From Tubulanus polymorphus (Eukaryota; Nemertea; Palaeonemertea; Tubulaniformes; Tubulanidae), in assembly GCF_964204645.1 (NCBI RefSeq), contig NC_134026.1, forward strand, positions 13,230,450 to 13,294,449: DNA of 64,000 nt. The letters run 5' to 3'. Position 1 is the stretch's first letter. Every line of letters begins with the position of its first letter. The position numbers were made by a program, and so were the translations under genes. Positions 1 through 9,748 of the stretch are shown in pieces. Below the pieces are notes generated by a model. That model worked only from the letters and a program-made list of their open reading frames with translations. It ran no database searches and was not told where the DNA came from.

Positions 1-169
1 TTTCCATCTTTGCATTACAATTATTAGTTTCAGTAACATAAATTTCTAAATTAGTTAATGAATCTAAAACTTCATTTCTATATGTAATATCTTTATTAAA
101 ATCTATTGCAGGAATATTATATTTAATTGATTTATTATATTGGAAATCTTTTGGAAAAATATCTACCAT
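1..169 (-). CDS. Conserved Polinton structural-cluster protein, N-terminal part, cut by window edge
   Basis: The ATG at 169 starts a frame running out of the window, beginning MVDIFPKDFQYNKS. It is close to the starts of the copies at 6931, 28163 and 41314, whose full length is about 430 residues with one C-terminal membrane helix. The function is not known to me. Its place between the small membrane proteins and the coiled-coil/MCP genes suggests a virion role. The upstream two-helix gene reads through its own stop and overlaps this start by 35 bases. Confidence 0.75.
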   Translation of the reverse strand, partial: MVDIFPKDFQYNKSIKYNIPAIDFNKDITYRNEVLDSLTNLEIYVTETNNCNAKME

Positions 170-617
170 TTATATAATTAAAAAAATAATAATTTATTAA
201 TTCTTTTAATAATTTATCTTGTTCTTCAACTGTTATATGGCCATTTAAACTTATAATATAATCTAGTGTATTCTTTAATTTATTAATGTCTTTTATATTA
301 GTTTTAATTTTTTCTTTATTACTTTTTATATTTAATTTTGAACTTATACCAGTTAAAACACTTGAACTTAAACCTAATACACCAATTGATATAGTTAAAG
401 GTGTTAATGGGCTGAATATTGCTAAAAATGTTATTACAAAACTAATTGTAACCGAACCACTTATAATCAAATAATATATAATTTTACTTTTTAAATATTT
501 TTTCTTTTTAACTTTTAAATCACTTTCAAATTCTAATATTTGTTTTTCTAAATATATTTTTAATTCAGTTTTACTTATATCATGAGGAATAATATCAATA
601 TCAACTTTATCATCCAT
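135..617 (-). CDS. Small two-helix membrane protein, stop lost and extended
   Basis: 160 residues; copies in B (6480) and D (40863) are 144. The N-terminal half is charged and ends in a KKKKYLKSK stretch, followed by two hydrophobic segments at about residues 47-70 and 75-95 and a lysine-rich helical tail. Compared with D, the normal stop codon reads TAT, so the frame runs on 16 residues into the leader and start of the next gene. The leader carries the T-run plus TTATTTAG-type motif common to the structural genes. It probably encodes a virion or host-membrane protein, but no family is recognised. Confidence 0.7.
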   Translation of the reverse strand: MDDKVDIDIIPHDISKTELKIYLEKQILEFESDLKVKKKKYLKSKIIYYLIISGSVTISFVITFLAIFSPLTPLTISIGVLGLSSSVLTGISSKLNIKSNKEKIKTNIKDINKLKNTLDYIISLNGHITVEEQDKLLKELINYYFFNYINGRYFSKRFPI

Positions 618-684
618 TTATTTAGAAAAAAAATTACTAATTAGTAAATTTATATGCTACAAATATAACAATAACTAATCCGCC

Positions 685-1293
685 TTAAATCCAAATTATT
701 TCATATTTCTGTTGTTCTTTACCTGGGGTATAATAATCTGATATTGTAGGTTTATGTAGATGCAATTTTTCTTTATTGGTTACCGCGTTATATAAACTCA
801 TTGCATCATCAACTGATTGAAAATCTCTATGTGAAATCTTCTGATCATATAATTCCTTGTTAATATGATCCATATAGTTTTGTCTTTTTTCTCTATATTC
901 TTCTGCTGCTTTATTGTATTTTTCTAATGCTAAGTTATGTCTTCTTTGTTCTCCTAATGAACTATTTTTATCAATATTATCAACCACATGTTTTGTTATT
1001 CCTTTTATCTTTTTAGCTTCATGATCTTTTGTTCTGTAACCATACATTTTACTTCTTATCCCAACAAATTCAATCATTTCATCACCCCCTAATTCATCTT
1101 TAAATTTACCAGGAATCTTTTTATCATCATTGCTAAATAGTTCATGATCTTTGGGATAATTGCTAAAATCAAAATGATGTTTTAATGTTTTTAAGTCTTT
1201 TGTTATGTCATTTGTCTTGATTTTTAGTATGTAGGCGTCCGTATTTTTGGCAATTAATGGAAATCCACAGTTGAATGTACCATCTTCAGTTGA
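685..1293 (-). pseudogene. Chimeric frame: polB C-terminus fused to small membrane protein tail
   Basis: The frame stays open from the stop at 1294-1296 down to 685. Its first part is the end of the intein (to 1243) and the polB C-terminal region (ELGGDEMIEFVGIRSK, then ITKHVVD). At about 972-982 it switches in frame to the body of the small membrane protein found complete at 6038 and 40421 (NSSLGEQRRHNLALEKYN, then SDYYTP). Both partners contain TTGATAA at the join, so a microhomology deletion is likely. The hydrophobic N-terminus of the small protein is absent, and its C-terminal helix is cut off after EIIWI. Confidence 0.85.
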
Positions 1294-3613
1294 TTAATCA
1301 TATACATAATCTGATGAGTTACATATTTCAAATAAATCTTTAACTTCTTCTGTTAACTCATTTTCTACATGGTTTAAATTAAAGCAATTTGGTTTAGATT
1401 TAATCAATCCAATATTCATATTAAAACCTAATGAATTGCATAATATATTAACTTTTCCTTTTTGTGCAAAGGTTATCTTTTTATACTTAATAAATTTTTT
1501 AGTACCATCTGCTGCGTAGAATCCAATGAAGAACCATTTTCTTAAATTATCTTTTGCATTTAATACATAATCTGGAACTATCTTTTCTTTTGTTGAAGTA
1601 TTACTTTTCACTATTGCATGAATATAGAATTCATCATTATATTTTATAGCAAAATCTTTAGGATTATTTACAAGTATTCTATAAACTGCTGATGATTTCA
1701 TAACATCCATGATTCTAAATGTTTTATGTGAATAAACTTCTTCACAGAATTTCTTAATTCTTTCTAATAATTTCAAGTCTTGATTGCATAAATACCAACA
1801 ATATTTATTACCCCAAACATAATTATACACACCTGCTGAACCATCACCCATGAAAAATCCTTTGATAAAATATTCTTTTTCTTCTAATGTTTCAGGTTCT
1901 ATATTATAAATATTATCAATTATTTCATCAAATGACATATGATTTATTCTTTGGAAAAATCTTTTATGTAATAATTCATCTCCAATTTTTATATCAGTTG
2001 GTTTTATTTCATCGCCATTTCGTTCAATTGAACTATGATCTTCTGTAACATCTACAAACCCTAATTTAGTTCTAACTCTATAGATTTTCTTATTTGTTTT
2101 ATGCCTAATAATATTCTTCAATTTTTTCCATCCATTTCTTGTCCAAACATCCATTAAACCATTTATTTGTATTAATTCTTTTTCACCATATGAAATATAA
2201 CATTCATTTTGTTTTGGAATTATTTCTGAAATTCTTCTGATCAATATTTTATCATTACATTTTAATAATATTGGGGTGACAGCTGTTACAGAATCAAAAT
2301 ATAATATTTCAATATGCTTTTCCCCAAAAAGTGGTTGTAAAACATTATAATAAAAATCATACATTAATAATTTTGATACTTCTAAAACAGTTGAACCAAT
2401 GAATATAGGTTTATTAGATTTCATTGACGTTCTTTTTAATTTAACTACTGTTAAATAATCTTCAAATCTTTTTATTTCCTAAATGTCTAGGACTTGATTG
2501 TAAATGTCTTAATCGTTCAGAATTAATTACTAATTCAATATCATTTCTATTTCTAATATTTTCACATGTGTTACCATAAAAACTATTATTAATTAATTTG
2601 AAGAAATCTTTTTCAAAATCTGTTTTTGATATGGTTCTCTGTTGAGTATTGAAATCTATATATTTTTCTAACCACTTCGATTGATTAAATTCAATATATC
2701 TATGTACTTTCTTTAATTTCATTCCTTGTTTTAGATAAAATTTTAACATTCTATAATGAACAATATAATTATATTTATTATTTTGAGTAAGTATTAATTT
2801 TTCTGTAAAAACATGATCTTTCTGTTTTATTTTCTTCTGGTATTCATTTGAATAACTATCATCTACAGTTAAATGTTCTGGGCAATAAGGTAAGTTTCTT
2901 GTTTTAAACTTTATATTTTCAGGATATTCTAAATCAACTACAAAGAAATAACCAATTGGTGCTTCATCTTTTAAACTCGCAATTGCGCTTTCCCAATCAG
3001 TTTTATCATCATTTTCAACTTCTGTTAATATAAAATTTTTATATGGTTGAGGTTGCATCATCGCCCAACCATATTAATTATTGGCGTCACTATATAATAA
3101 TTTATATTCATCATTTGCTTTAAAATACCTATCTCCCATAACACCACTAATTCCACCTCTAATTGATCTTTCAAATAATAAAACCATGTCTGGTTCTTTT
3201 AATAAATCTAATTCTACATTTGTGTATTTTAAACCACATTGCCAGGTTAAACCAGGACTAGAGTAGCAATAACAAGGATCAACATTAAAATGATTCAAAT
3301 TAACTTCTCTAAATTTTTCAAATATGTCAGCCAATATCATAACATCTGATTTTAAATGTAAATCAACTAATTCGCCATGATTTTTCATCTTAAAATGGTT
3401 CCAAATATTTAATGTTCTATTAAACACTTCGTCTTTCACATACTCCTCTTTTAATTGATCATAAAATTGATCTTTTAATAATTCTGTTACATTAAAATCA
3501 TTGTGTGTTTTATAAAATGAATAAGGAATTGCACCTTTATATCTCAATAATTTAAAATCTTGTTCATTTGGATAATAATATCGAGTTATAACAAAATCAT
3601 TATCAACTAAACA
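980..3613 (-). pseudogene. polB: Protein-primed family B DNA polymerase, 5' truncated, intein-containing (copy A)
   Basis: Polinton polB would replicate the element from a protein primer. This copy begins in the late exonuclease region (RYKGAIPYSFYK; YLKSD-type Exo III reads HLKSDVMILADI), followed by the palm with SDANN, YGWAMMQPQPY and the NNSFYGNTCENIRNR motif B. Motif C is split by an intein (1243-2292). Breaks seen: TAA at 3074-3076 inside motif A, a frameshift between about 2462 and 2424, TAA at 1294-1296 within the intein, and the deletion fusion at about 980. The N-terminal half is missing at the head-to-head junction. Confidence 0.9.
1243..2292 (-). other. Intein with LAGLIDADG endonuclease, inserted in polB motif C
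   Basis: About 350 codons interrupt the polymerase between YFD and TD of the catalytic YxDTDS motif. Visible signals in order: a block A-like start SVTAVTPILL with serine as first residue; block B VDVTEDHSSI with the TxxH pair; two LAGLIDADG-type motifs, IKGFFMGDGSA and IGFYAADGTK; block F YVYD...EDGTF; and block G ending in PLIAKN, with threonine as the first downstream residue. The insertion site equals the pol-c site of archaeal and giant-virus PolB inteins. One TAA (1294-1296) lies between YVYD and STEDG. The polB copy in D has an uninterrupted motif here. Confidence 0.92.
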
Positions 3614-4290
3614 CTAGAACAAAAGACCATGAAGCTAAAAAATTAAAAGGAATAACAAAGCATGTGGTTGATAAACACATAAAATTTCAAGATTATATAA
3701 AGTGTTTATATAACTCAATTGTAATGAAACATAAAATGAATTGTTTAAGATCAGAAGATCACGCGATGTACATTAACGCTGGGGATATATTTCTTCATTA
3801 TCCATTCAATGTGGGGGAATTAAATTTGGCCTTTATTGTCTTATGATTTCTATGTAAAGTTAGATACATTTCCAGTGTAGAGACCCTCCTAAAACCAGTA
3901 TCTGTTATGAAGCTAATAGGTATCTCTACCAGAAAATGTTAGTTACAAAAAGTTTGGACCTACGGGTGCAAGGTAGGACCCCCCAAAACCTGAGGTCAAG
4001 TTGAGGTCACGCAACCAAAAAAGTCGACGACAACCAGTACATACTGCCTGTGTGTGTAGAGTATATACAATCGCTTGTGAGCTCTCTATAGAGCATGCTG
4101 ACTCAGTGTCAGCAGCCAGGCTCGACTACTTTGCCATCTATCGGGGCTAATAGGAACCGTCACTTGAGGCGTGACCACGACCTAGTCTCTTTGTTTAAGC
4201 TGTCACGTGAGGCGTGACGACGCCAACTGAAGAGTTGAAAGAGAAGAAACAAAAGAGAACGAGATAATGAAAAGAATTCTAACGTGTTAA
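3614..4290 (+). pseudogene. polB: polB C-terminal fragment, interrupted (copy B)
   Basis: The plus-strand frame resembles the polB C-terminus of D: TKDHEAKKLKGITKHVVD, then HKMNCLRSEDHAMYIN. It stops matching at about 3779, and the match resumes at about 4228 (AGAGAAGAAACAAAAGAG) through the terminal codons ILTC and TAA at 4288-4290. Roughly 100 bp of polB were lost where about 450 bp of unrelated DNA sits. Orientation is opposite to the polB of copy A directly to the left. Confidence 0.8.
3780..4227. other. Unrelated insert within polB of copy B
   Basis: GC content rises and similarity to Polinton polB disappears. The insert holds short near-repeats around GGCGTGACCACG and GGCGTGACGACG (about 4165-4225). 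No coding frame, terminal repeat or target duplication was found, so its origin (host filler or a short transposon piece) is open. Confidence 0.5.
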
Positions 4291-4319
4291 TCAAATTTTA
4301 ATAAAAATATGTTATTAAA

Positions 4320-4655
4320 ATGGAGAGTAAACAAACACACAGGGAGAACAACAAATTATTTCTAGATAGAATAAAAGTTATCACAAATGTAAAATCTGTA
4401 GATTATAAATTCAAAAAGTTAACAGAATTAACAATTCATGAGAAATATCTAATTACAAATATTGATACTAATAACTATGGAGATGAATTAGTTATACACT
4501 TAGAATATGAAGGATTAAAAGGAAATACATATAAATTCAGAACCAGATAGATTTCATAGATTATCAAGTGAAGATTTAGAAGAATTATGTTCTGGAGATT
4601 TCTATTTCGTATACAAAGGTAAGAAAAGGGGCACCATGAAATAGATTTCGAATAA
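4320..4655 (+). pseudogene. Small LP-rich Polinton protein next to polB, frameshifted (copy B)
   Basis: Starts MESKQTHREN and follows the 113-residue copy at 38696 closely. A 7-bp deletion near 4541 removes the codons before the PDRFHRLSSEDLEEL-type segment and brings an early stop after 76 residues. A second small deletion lies near 4624. The family pattern is T-I-(H)-K-Y-L-I-T-N-I, then TKYG/NKYGD, then LPD(R/K), then YKGK/YHGK and a C-terminal HHE(I)DF. The leader is the TTTTAATAAAAAT type shared with polB and HNH. Confidence 0.8.
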
Positions 4656-4672
4656 GAAAATATGTAAAATAA

Positions 4673-5427
4673 ATGGTAGAATTAAAAGAATACAGAATAT
4701 TTGTTGATTCAAGAAAACTTACAAATTATAAATCTCATAATTTACTAGTACAATTAGATGGGGAATATAAAAATTGTGTTGATTTAAAATTAGTTAATAT
4801 AAGTTTATGTAATTCTTTTCATAATATATCGAATAAAAGTCTTGATCATTAAGCTTTTAAAATTCATGTTAGAAATTTGGATAAATGGTTTCATCTTTAT
4901 CTAAAACCAGGATTATATAATTTAGAAACATTAGCGCAAGAAATTAATAGAAGAGCTCGTTTAAAAATGGGCGCAGCTGCTAGATTTGAAATTAAATTTA
5001 TCAAAAGTGATAGTTCGAATAAAATAAGAATGAAGTTAACTAATGAACAACATAGATTTCTAGTAAGAAAACCTTTAGCTAAACTGTTTGGAATTCTCCC
5101 AGATAGAGATTATTCAAGTATCGAAACTTATACAAATTTAATGACTTTTACACATTTTTATATTTATTGCAATTTAATTGATCCTACAAAAACATTTGAA
5201 GCAACTAAAGAAACAATTTGTAGTTCTAGTATACTAGATATTTTACCGCTAAAAATGTTAAACAATTTGTAACTCAAATAAATTATAATTTAACAGAATG
5301 TGATTTCAAACCATGCATTCCTAAATTTAATAATTTTAAATTAGAAATAAGAAATCATAATGGTTATTTAATTGATTTGAATAATTTCCCTGTAATTTAT
5401 GAATTAGTTATAAGATGTAGAGAGTAA
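4673..5427 (+). pseudogene. Penton / minor capsid protein (single jelly-roll), broken (copy B)
   Basis: Similar along its length to the intact 253-residue copy at 39055: YRIFVDSRKLTNYKSHN at the start, then LKLVNISLCNSF, then LKPGLYNLETLAQEIN, the pattern seen in Polinton and virophage pentons. A TAA at 4850-4852 follows KSLDH, and a one-base deletion near 5250 shifts the frame before the NNFPVIYELVIRC end. It would form capsid vertices with the MCP. Confidence 0.8.
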
Positions 5428-5444
5428 TTTTTTTCACTATACAA

Positions 5445-5804
5445 ATGAATATAACTGTTGGGCCGAGCATATGTTTTGGATTTGATTTTAAACGTGAGAA
5501 AGAAATGAAATTTAACGTTAATGATGTAATTACACATATTAAAAATATTGCATTTTCAAATGAAACAACATTTGAGTATGAAACAACAATAGATAAAGAA
5601 ACTTTAAATGTAGAAAAGATTACTAATTTAATTAGAGAATCTTTAAGATTTTATGAATTAGATGAAGATTTTATCATCGATGATATTAAAAAAATAATAA
5701 TTGAAATATATACAAATGAAACTAGTAATGAAATAAATGTTGAATAAATAATCATAAATAAGATAACTAAATATTTTGATGATAGTAATTTTTTTGATAA
5801 ATAA
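5445..5804 (+). pseudogene. Small conserved Polinton protein (MNITVGPS family), truncated (copy B)
   Basis: The frame MNITVGPSICFGFDFKREKEM... stops after 100 residues (NEINVE); the copy at 39833 has 113, and the matching DNA goes on to 5804. The protein is acidic and lysine-rich with predicted helices (ITNLIRESLRFYEL). Function is not recognised. The leader is TAATTTTTTTCACTATACAA before the ATG, the late-type pattern. Confidence 0.7.
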
Positions 5805-6013
5805 ATGAGTGATAATAAGTGGATAATAACTGGATTATATAATGGAGCATTACTATCAGTTGGAACTGTTGGTTATTCAATGTATTTAAAATGGGAAGTG
5901 TTAATGTTGATAGATTTGATATAAATGATATTTTAAAATTAACGTTAGCAGTTACTTTATCTAATTTAACTATTGATTATTTAGAAAAACAAAAATATAT
6001 TCCTCCCATATAA
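5805..6013 (+). pseudogene. Small membrane protein (MSDNKW family), frameshifted (copy B)
   Basis: Begins MSDNKWIITGLYNGALLSVGTVGYS, as in the 73-residue copy at 40175. About 13 bases are missing near 5886, which breaks the frame before the FDINDILKLTLA-like helix. It lies directly after the previous stop (TAAATAA overlapping the start context). Confidence 0.7.
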
Positions 6014-6037
6014 ATGCATAATTATTTTACTAAATAA

Positions 6038-6463
6038 ATGGCTTCTGCAGTTATAACTATTATAGGATCGGCAATTGTTAACGCTTTAGCATTTACTGGT
6101 GGTGGATATTTATTTAAGCATATTGATAAAAATGGATCATTAACAGAACAAAAAAGACATAACTTAGCGTTAGAGAAATACAATGAAGCTGCAGAAGAAT
6201 ATAGAGAAAAGAGACAAAACTATATGGATTACATCAATAAAGAATTATATGATCAGAAGATTTCACACAGAGATTTCCAATCAGTTGATGATGCAATGAG
6301 TTTATATAACGCGGTAACCAATAAAGAAAAATTACATCTACATAAACCTACGATATCAGATTATTATACCCCAAGTAATGAACAGAAGAAATATGAAATA
6401 ATATGGATTTTAGGTGGAACTGTTATTGTTATATTTGTTGCTTATAAGTTTATTAATTGGTAA
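6038..6463 (+). CDS. Small membrane protein with helical charged core (MASA family)
   Basis: 141 residues, intact. The hydrophobic N-terminus (VITIIGSAIVNALAFTGGGYLF) looks like a glycine-rich membrane segment. A charged helical middle follows (QKRHNLALEKYNEAAEEYREK), then a YYTP motif and a C-terminal membrane helix (IIWILGGTVIVIFVAYKF). No known family is recognised. The leader TTATTTTACTAAATAA sits directly before the ATG. Copies lie at 40421 (intact) and in the fused frame at 685-978. Confidence 0.75.
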   Translation: MASAVITIIGSAIVNALAFTGGGYLFKHIDKNGSLTEQKRHNLALEKYNEAAEEYREKRQNYMDYINKELYDQKISHRDFQSVDDAMSLYNAVTNKEKLHLHKPTISDYYTPSNEQKKYEIIWILGGTVIVIFVAYKFINW

Positions 6464-6479
6464 TTTTTTTGCTAAATAA

Positions 6480-6914
6480 ATGGAAGATAAAGTTGATAAT
6501 ATTGATATTATTCCTCACGATATAAATAAAACTAAATTAAAAATATATTTAGAAAAACAAATATTAGAATTTGAAAGTGACTTAAAAGTTAAAAAGAAAA
6601 AATATTTAAAATCTAAAATTATATATTATTTGATTATAAGTGGTTCGGTTACAATTAGTTCTGTAATAACATTTCTAGCAATATTCAGTCCATTAACACC
6701 TTTAGCTATATCAATTGGTGTATTAGGATTAAGTTCAAGTGTTTTAACTGGTATAAGTTCAAAATTAAATATAAAAAGTAATAAAGAAAAAATTAAAACT
6801 AATATAAAAGAGATTAATAAATTAAAGAATACACTAGATTATATAATAAGTTTAAATGGCCATATAACAGTTGAAGAACAAGATAAATTATTAAAAGAAT
6901 TAGTTAATTATTAA
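6480..6914 (+). CDS. Small two-helix membrane protein (MEDKV family)
   Basis: 144 residues, intact. Charged N-terminus with IDIIPHDINKTKLK, basic KKKKYLKSK, two hydrophobic segments (IIYYLIISGSVTISSVITF and a second with LAISIGVLGLSSSVL), then a lysine-rich helix and LNGHITVEEQDKLL. Probably a virion membrane or assembly protein, unassigned. The leader is TAATTTTTTTGCTAAATAA then ATG, one of the clearest examples of the late-type motif. Confidence 0.75.
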   Translation: MEDKVDNIDIIPHDINKTKLKIYLEKQILEFESDLKVKKKKYLKSKIIYYLIISGSVTISSVITFLAIFSPLTPLAISIGVLGLSSSVLTGISSKLNIKSNKEKIKTNIKEINKLKNTLDYIISLNGHITVEEQDKLLKELVNY

Positions 6915-6930
6915 TTTTTTAATTATATAA

Positions 6931-8232
6931 ATGGGGTTTCCAAAAGCTTTTCAATATAATAAATCAATTAAATATAATATTCCTGCAATAGATTTTAAAA
7001 AATATATTACATATAAAAATGTAGTTTTAAATTCATTAACTAATTTAAAAATTTATGTTACTGAATCACAGTTTTTTATTTCTAAAATGGAAAATATATT
7101 TAATACATATGAAGTTACTTTTACTCGAGATGAATACCATATATATAAAGTAAAATCTAATATGAAATATTGGCAGAATCAATTAAATTTTGCTGTTTAT
7201 TGTGCAACAACAGGATGTGGAATAAGTTGGAATGATCATTTAAATAACTTAGATAAAAATTTGAAGTATTCTGATTTAAAATTAATTCACACAATATTTA
7301 GATTTCACACATATTTTCAAATCAGAATAATATTAAATGAATTAGAATGTCCTTTACCCGGGTCTAAATATTTTAAAGAATTGGATAATAATATTAATCT
7401 ATCTAAGTTTTATAAAATATGTTATGAATTTAATATAAATATTAATTCCGATTTTAGAGCGCATGGTAAATTGCAAGGTGTTGGTGAAGAGTATGAAATA
7501 AAAAGAATTGATTATATGCATAGAATTTCAGCTTATCATAATTATAAAATTGATAATAATAATGGTTGGGTTAATTTCATTTTAGAAAATGGTGAAGGTT
7601 TTACAAAATCAGGTATACAAAGAATAAATCAATCTATTAGAACTTATTTGATATGTATTTTAGGTGCGCAAGTTGAAACAAGATCACCAATAGTTGGAAA
7701 TGATAACACTTCATTCGATGCGCAGAAACAACTCAAAGTATTATTTGAAGATTCAATTCATAATGATAAAAATAGATAGATTCCAGAAAACATAGTAAGA
7801 TATCAAAATTATTTAGATAAATCACATATTAGATTAAATTATTGTATAGGCCCTAATCTATTAATTATTTCTAATGATTTAGTATTAAAGATGGGAATTA
7901 TAATTGGTTATAATAATCTAATTAAAACTGCAACAATAAATAATTCATTTGGATTAAATGATATAAATAAAAAGATTATTACTGCTCCAAAATTAATGGA
8001 AGGTGAAAAAAATAAAAAACACATTCAATCAACAGAAACTAAAACTAATAATATTAAATTAAATAATGATTCCAAAATAAAAGATTACAATACATCAGAA
8101 AATATAAAAACTGATAATATTCAACATGATATAATTAAACTAAATGATGATAATAAATCCCATGAAAATACTAAATTAGCTTTAACTTGTATAGGAATTG
8201 TAATCGGAGGAATATTATATTTTAAATTTTAA
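6931..8232 (+). pseudogene. Conserved Polinton structural-cluster protein, about 433 codons, one stop (copy B)
   Basis: One frame from 6931 to 8232 is broken only by TAG at 7777-7779. Segments typical of Polintons are visible: CATTGCGISWNDH, then FRFHTYFQIRIILNELECPLPG, then KSGIQRINQSIRTYLI with ILGAQVETRSPI, then the tail RYQNYLDKSHIRLN and GYNNLIK. It ends in a hydrophobic C-terminal segment (ALTCIGIVIGGILYFKF), so it is probably tail-anchored. The function is unknown to me. The copy in D lacks the second half. Confidence 0.75.
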
Positions 8233-8247
8233 TTTTTTATTATGTAA

Positions 8248-9727
8248 ATGGCAGAAGGTGGAGAAGATTATGAAATGGAAGGCATGGGAAATAATAATGA
8301 AGGATATATTGATGATGATTATAATGATGCAGAAACTAATATTGATGATGGTAATGAATCAGCATATAATTCTAATTTAGCAGATAGTGGTTCTAAAGCC
8401 CCATCAACAGATGAACATGATAGAAGAACTAGATCGAGAATACCTACTGAAAATGAAAATCCAGGTTTATTAAAGGAAAATTTAGAATATAAATTCTTTA
8501 TACATAAACTCCAACCTGTATTTGAAAGATCTGGATATAATATAAATGATAGAGGCACCAGACTTTTAGTAAAAGAATTAAAGTTTTTAGATGGTGAATA
8601 TTATTATAGGTTGAAAGATGATTCGGATTATTATATTAATTTATAAAGAGGAAAAAATAATAGCAAAATCAACTTTGCTTAAGTTTGACTCATCTAGAAT
8701 CAAGAGAATAAGAAATAGTAATGAAATAGAAGATGTAACACAAGAAGAAATAAATCAAATTAAAAGAGTATTTAAACAAAGAATTAATGAATTATTTGAA
8801 ACAATCAAAAATAATTTAGAAACAGAAACAACTTCTGAACAGAATATAACTTCCAAAACTAGTAAACTTAAATCAAATAAAGTTCCAATTGAAAAACTTT
8901 TACCAAATGGATTACTTGATGCAACAGATCAAGAATTAGAAGATTTAGATATATTTTCTGATAAAGCAATAAGAGAAATTATTAGTATAAGAAATGAAGC
9001 TGATAAAATTGCGCATGATAAAAGTATAAGAGATTTTAAAATTAGAACTTTGGAAAAAGACAGAACTGATAAAATTAAAGAAATAGAACAATTAAAATTA
9101 GATAGAGATAATAAAGTTATTGAAGAAATTGAATTTAAAAAAAGAAATGCATCTTTAGGAAAAGAAAAAGATGATTTAGAATATAACATAGAATTACAAA
9201 AAGAAGAAATTAAATTATTATTAAAATCATATGATTATAATATTAATAGATTAAAAGTTATTTTTAAAGATTTGTTGATTAAACCAAATTCTGAAATATC
9301 ATTGAAAGATAGAATAAAATTGTTATTTAAATTAGAAGGAATAACAATTCTTTCAATTCTAACAGCTGTAACTATGTTATTTACAACAATTGGTTTAGCA
9401 ATATCAAATTCACTGAAATCTACTCCTACTCCCAATAAACCAGATAAACCCCCGAATGATAATAATTCTATACAAGATAAAGTTAAGGATGGTTTGAAAA
9501 AATTAGCAAAATATTTATGGGAACTATCTAAAAAATCTGCTGCAGCATTGCCTGGAGTTATTGCATCAATTGTTGGTTTTATATTGAAATCTGCAGGAAA
9601 CATTATTAACTTTGCTGCAGAACATATTATTTTATTTTTTACAGTTATATACAGTTGTAAGTGCTATATTTATTACAGTTGTAAGTGCTATTATTTTTGG
9701 GTTAGTACACATGATTAAAAATAAATA
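8248..9727 (+). pseudogene. Coiled-coil membrane protein of the capsid gene cluster, frameshifted (copy B)
   Basis: Homologue of the intact 489-residue protein at 42003. The acidic N-terminus is followed by an indel near 8630, a long charged coiled coil (about 8950-9250), a membrane segment (ILSILTAVTMLFTTIGLAIS), a proline linker (TPTPNKPDKPP) and a hydrophobic C-terminus (AALPGVIASIVGFILKSAG). Near 9645-9690 a short direct duplication (CAGTTGTAAGTGCTAT) shifts the last helix out of frame. Probably a virion membrane-active or internal protein. Confidence 0.75.
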
Positions 9728-9728
9728 A

Positions 9729-9748
9729 TTAATTTTTTTGCTAAATAA
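9729..9748 (+). promoter_or_regulatory. Late-type leader of the MCP gene
   Basis: A run AATTTTTTT, a short spacer GC and TAAATAA abut the ATG at 9749. The same arrangement stands before MCP at 43512 and before most small structural genes in copies A, B, C and D. Read as a short-leader core promoter by inference from its recurrence. Confidence 0.6.

Larger units (their letters stand above)
1..3613 (-). mobile_element. Polinton copy A (partial, deleted, intein-bearing)
   Basis: Minus-strand Polinton/Maverick fragment. Reading right to left it holds polB with an intein, a fused tail of a small membrane protein, a two-helix membrane protein and the start of a conserved structural-cluster gene that leaves the window. 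The stretch that separates polB from the small membrane protein in copy D (LP-rich protein, penton and two small genes) is deleted. At 3613 the copy meets copy B head to head, and both polB N-terminal halves are missing at that join. Confidence 0.85.
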
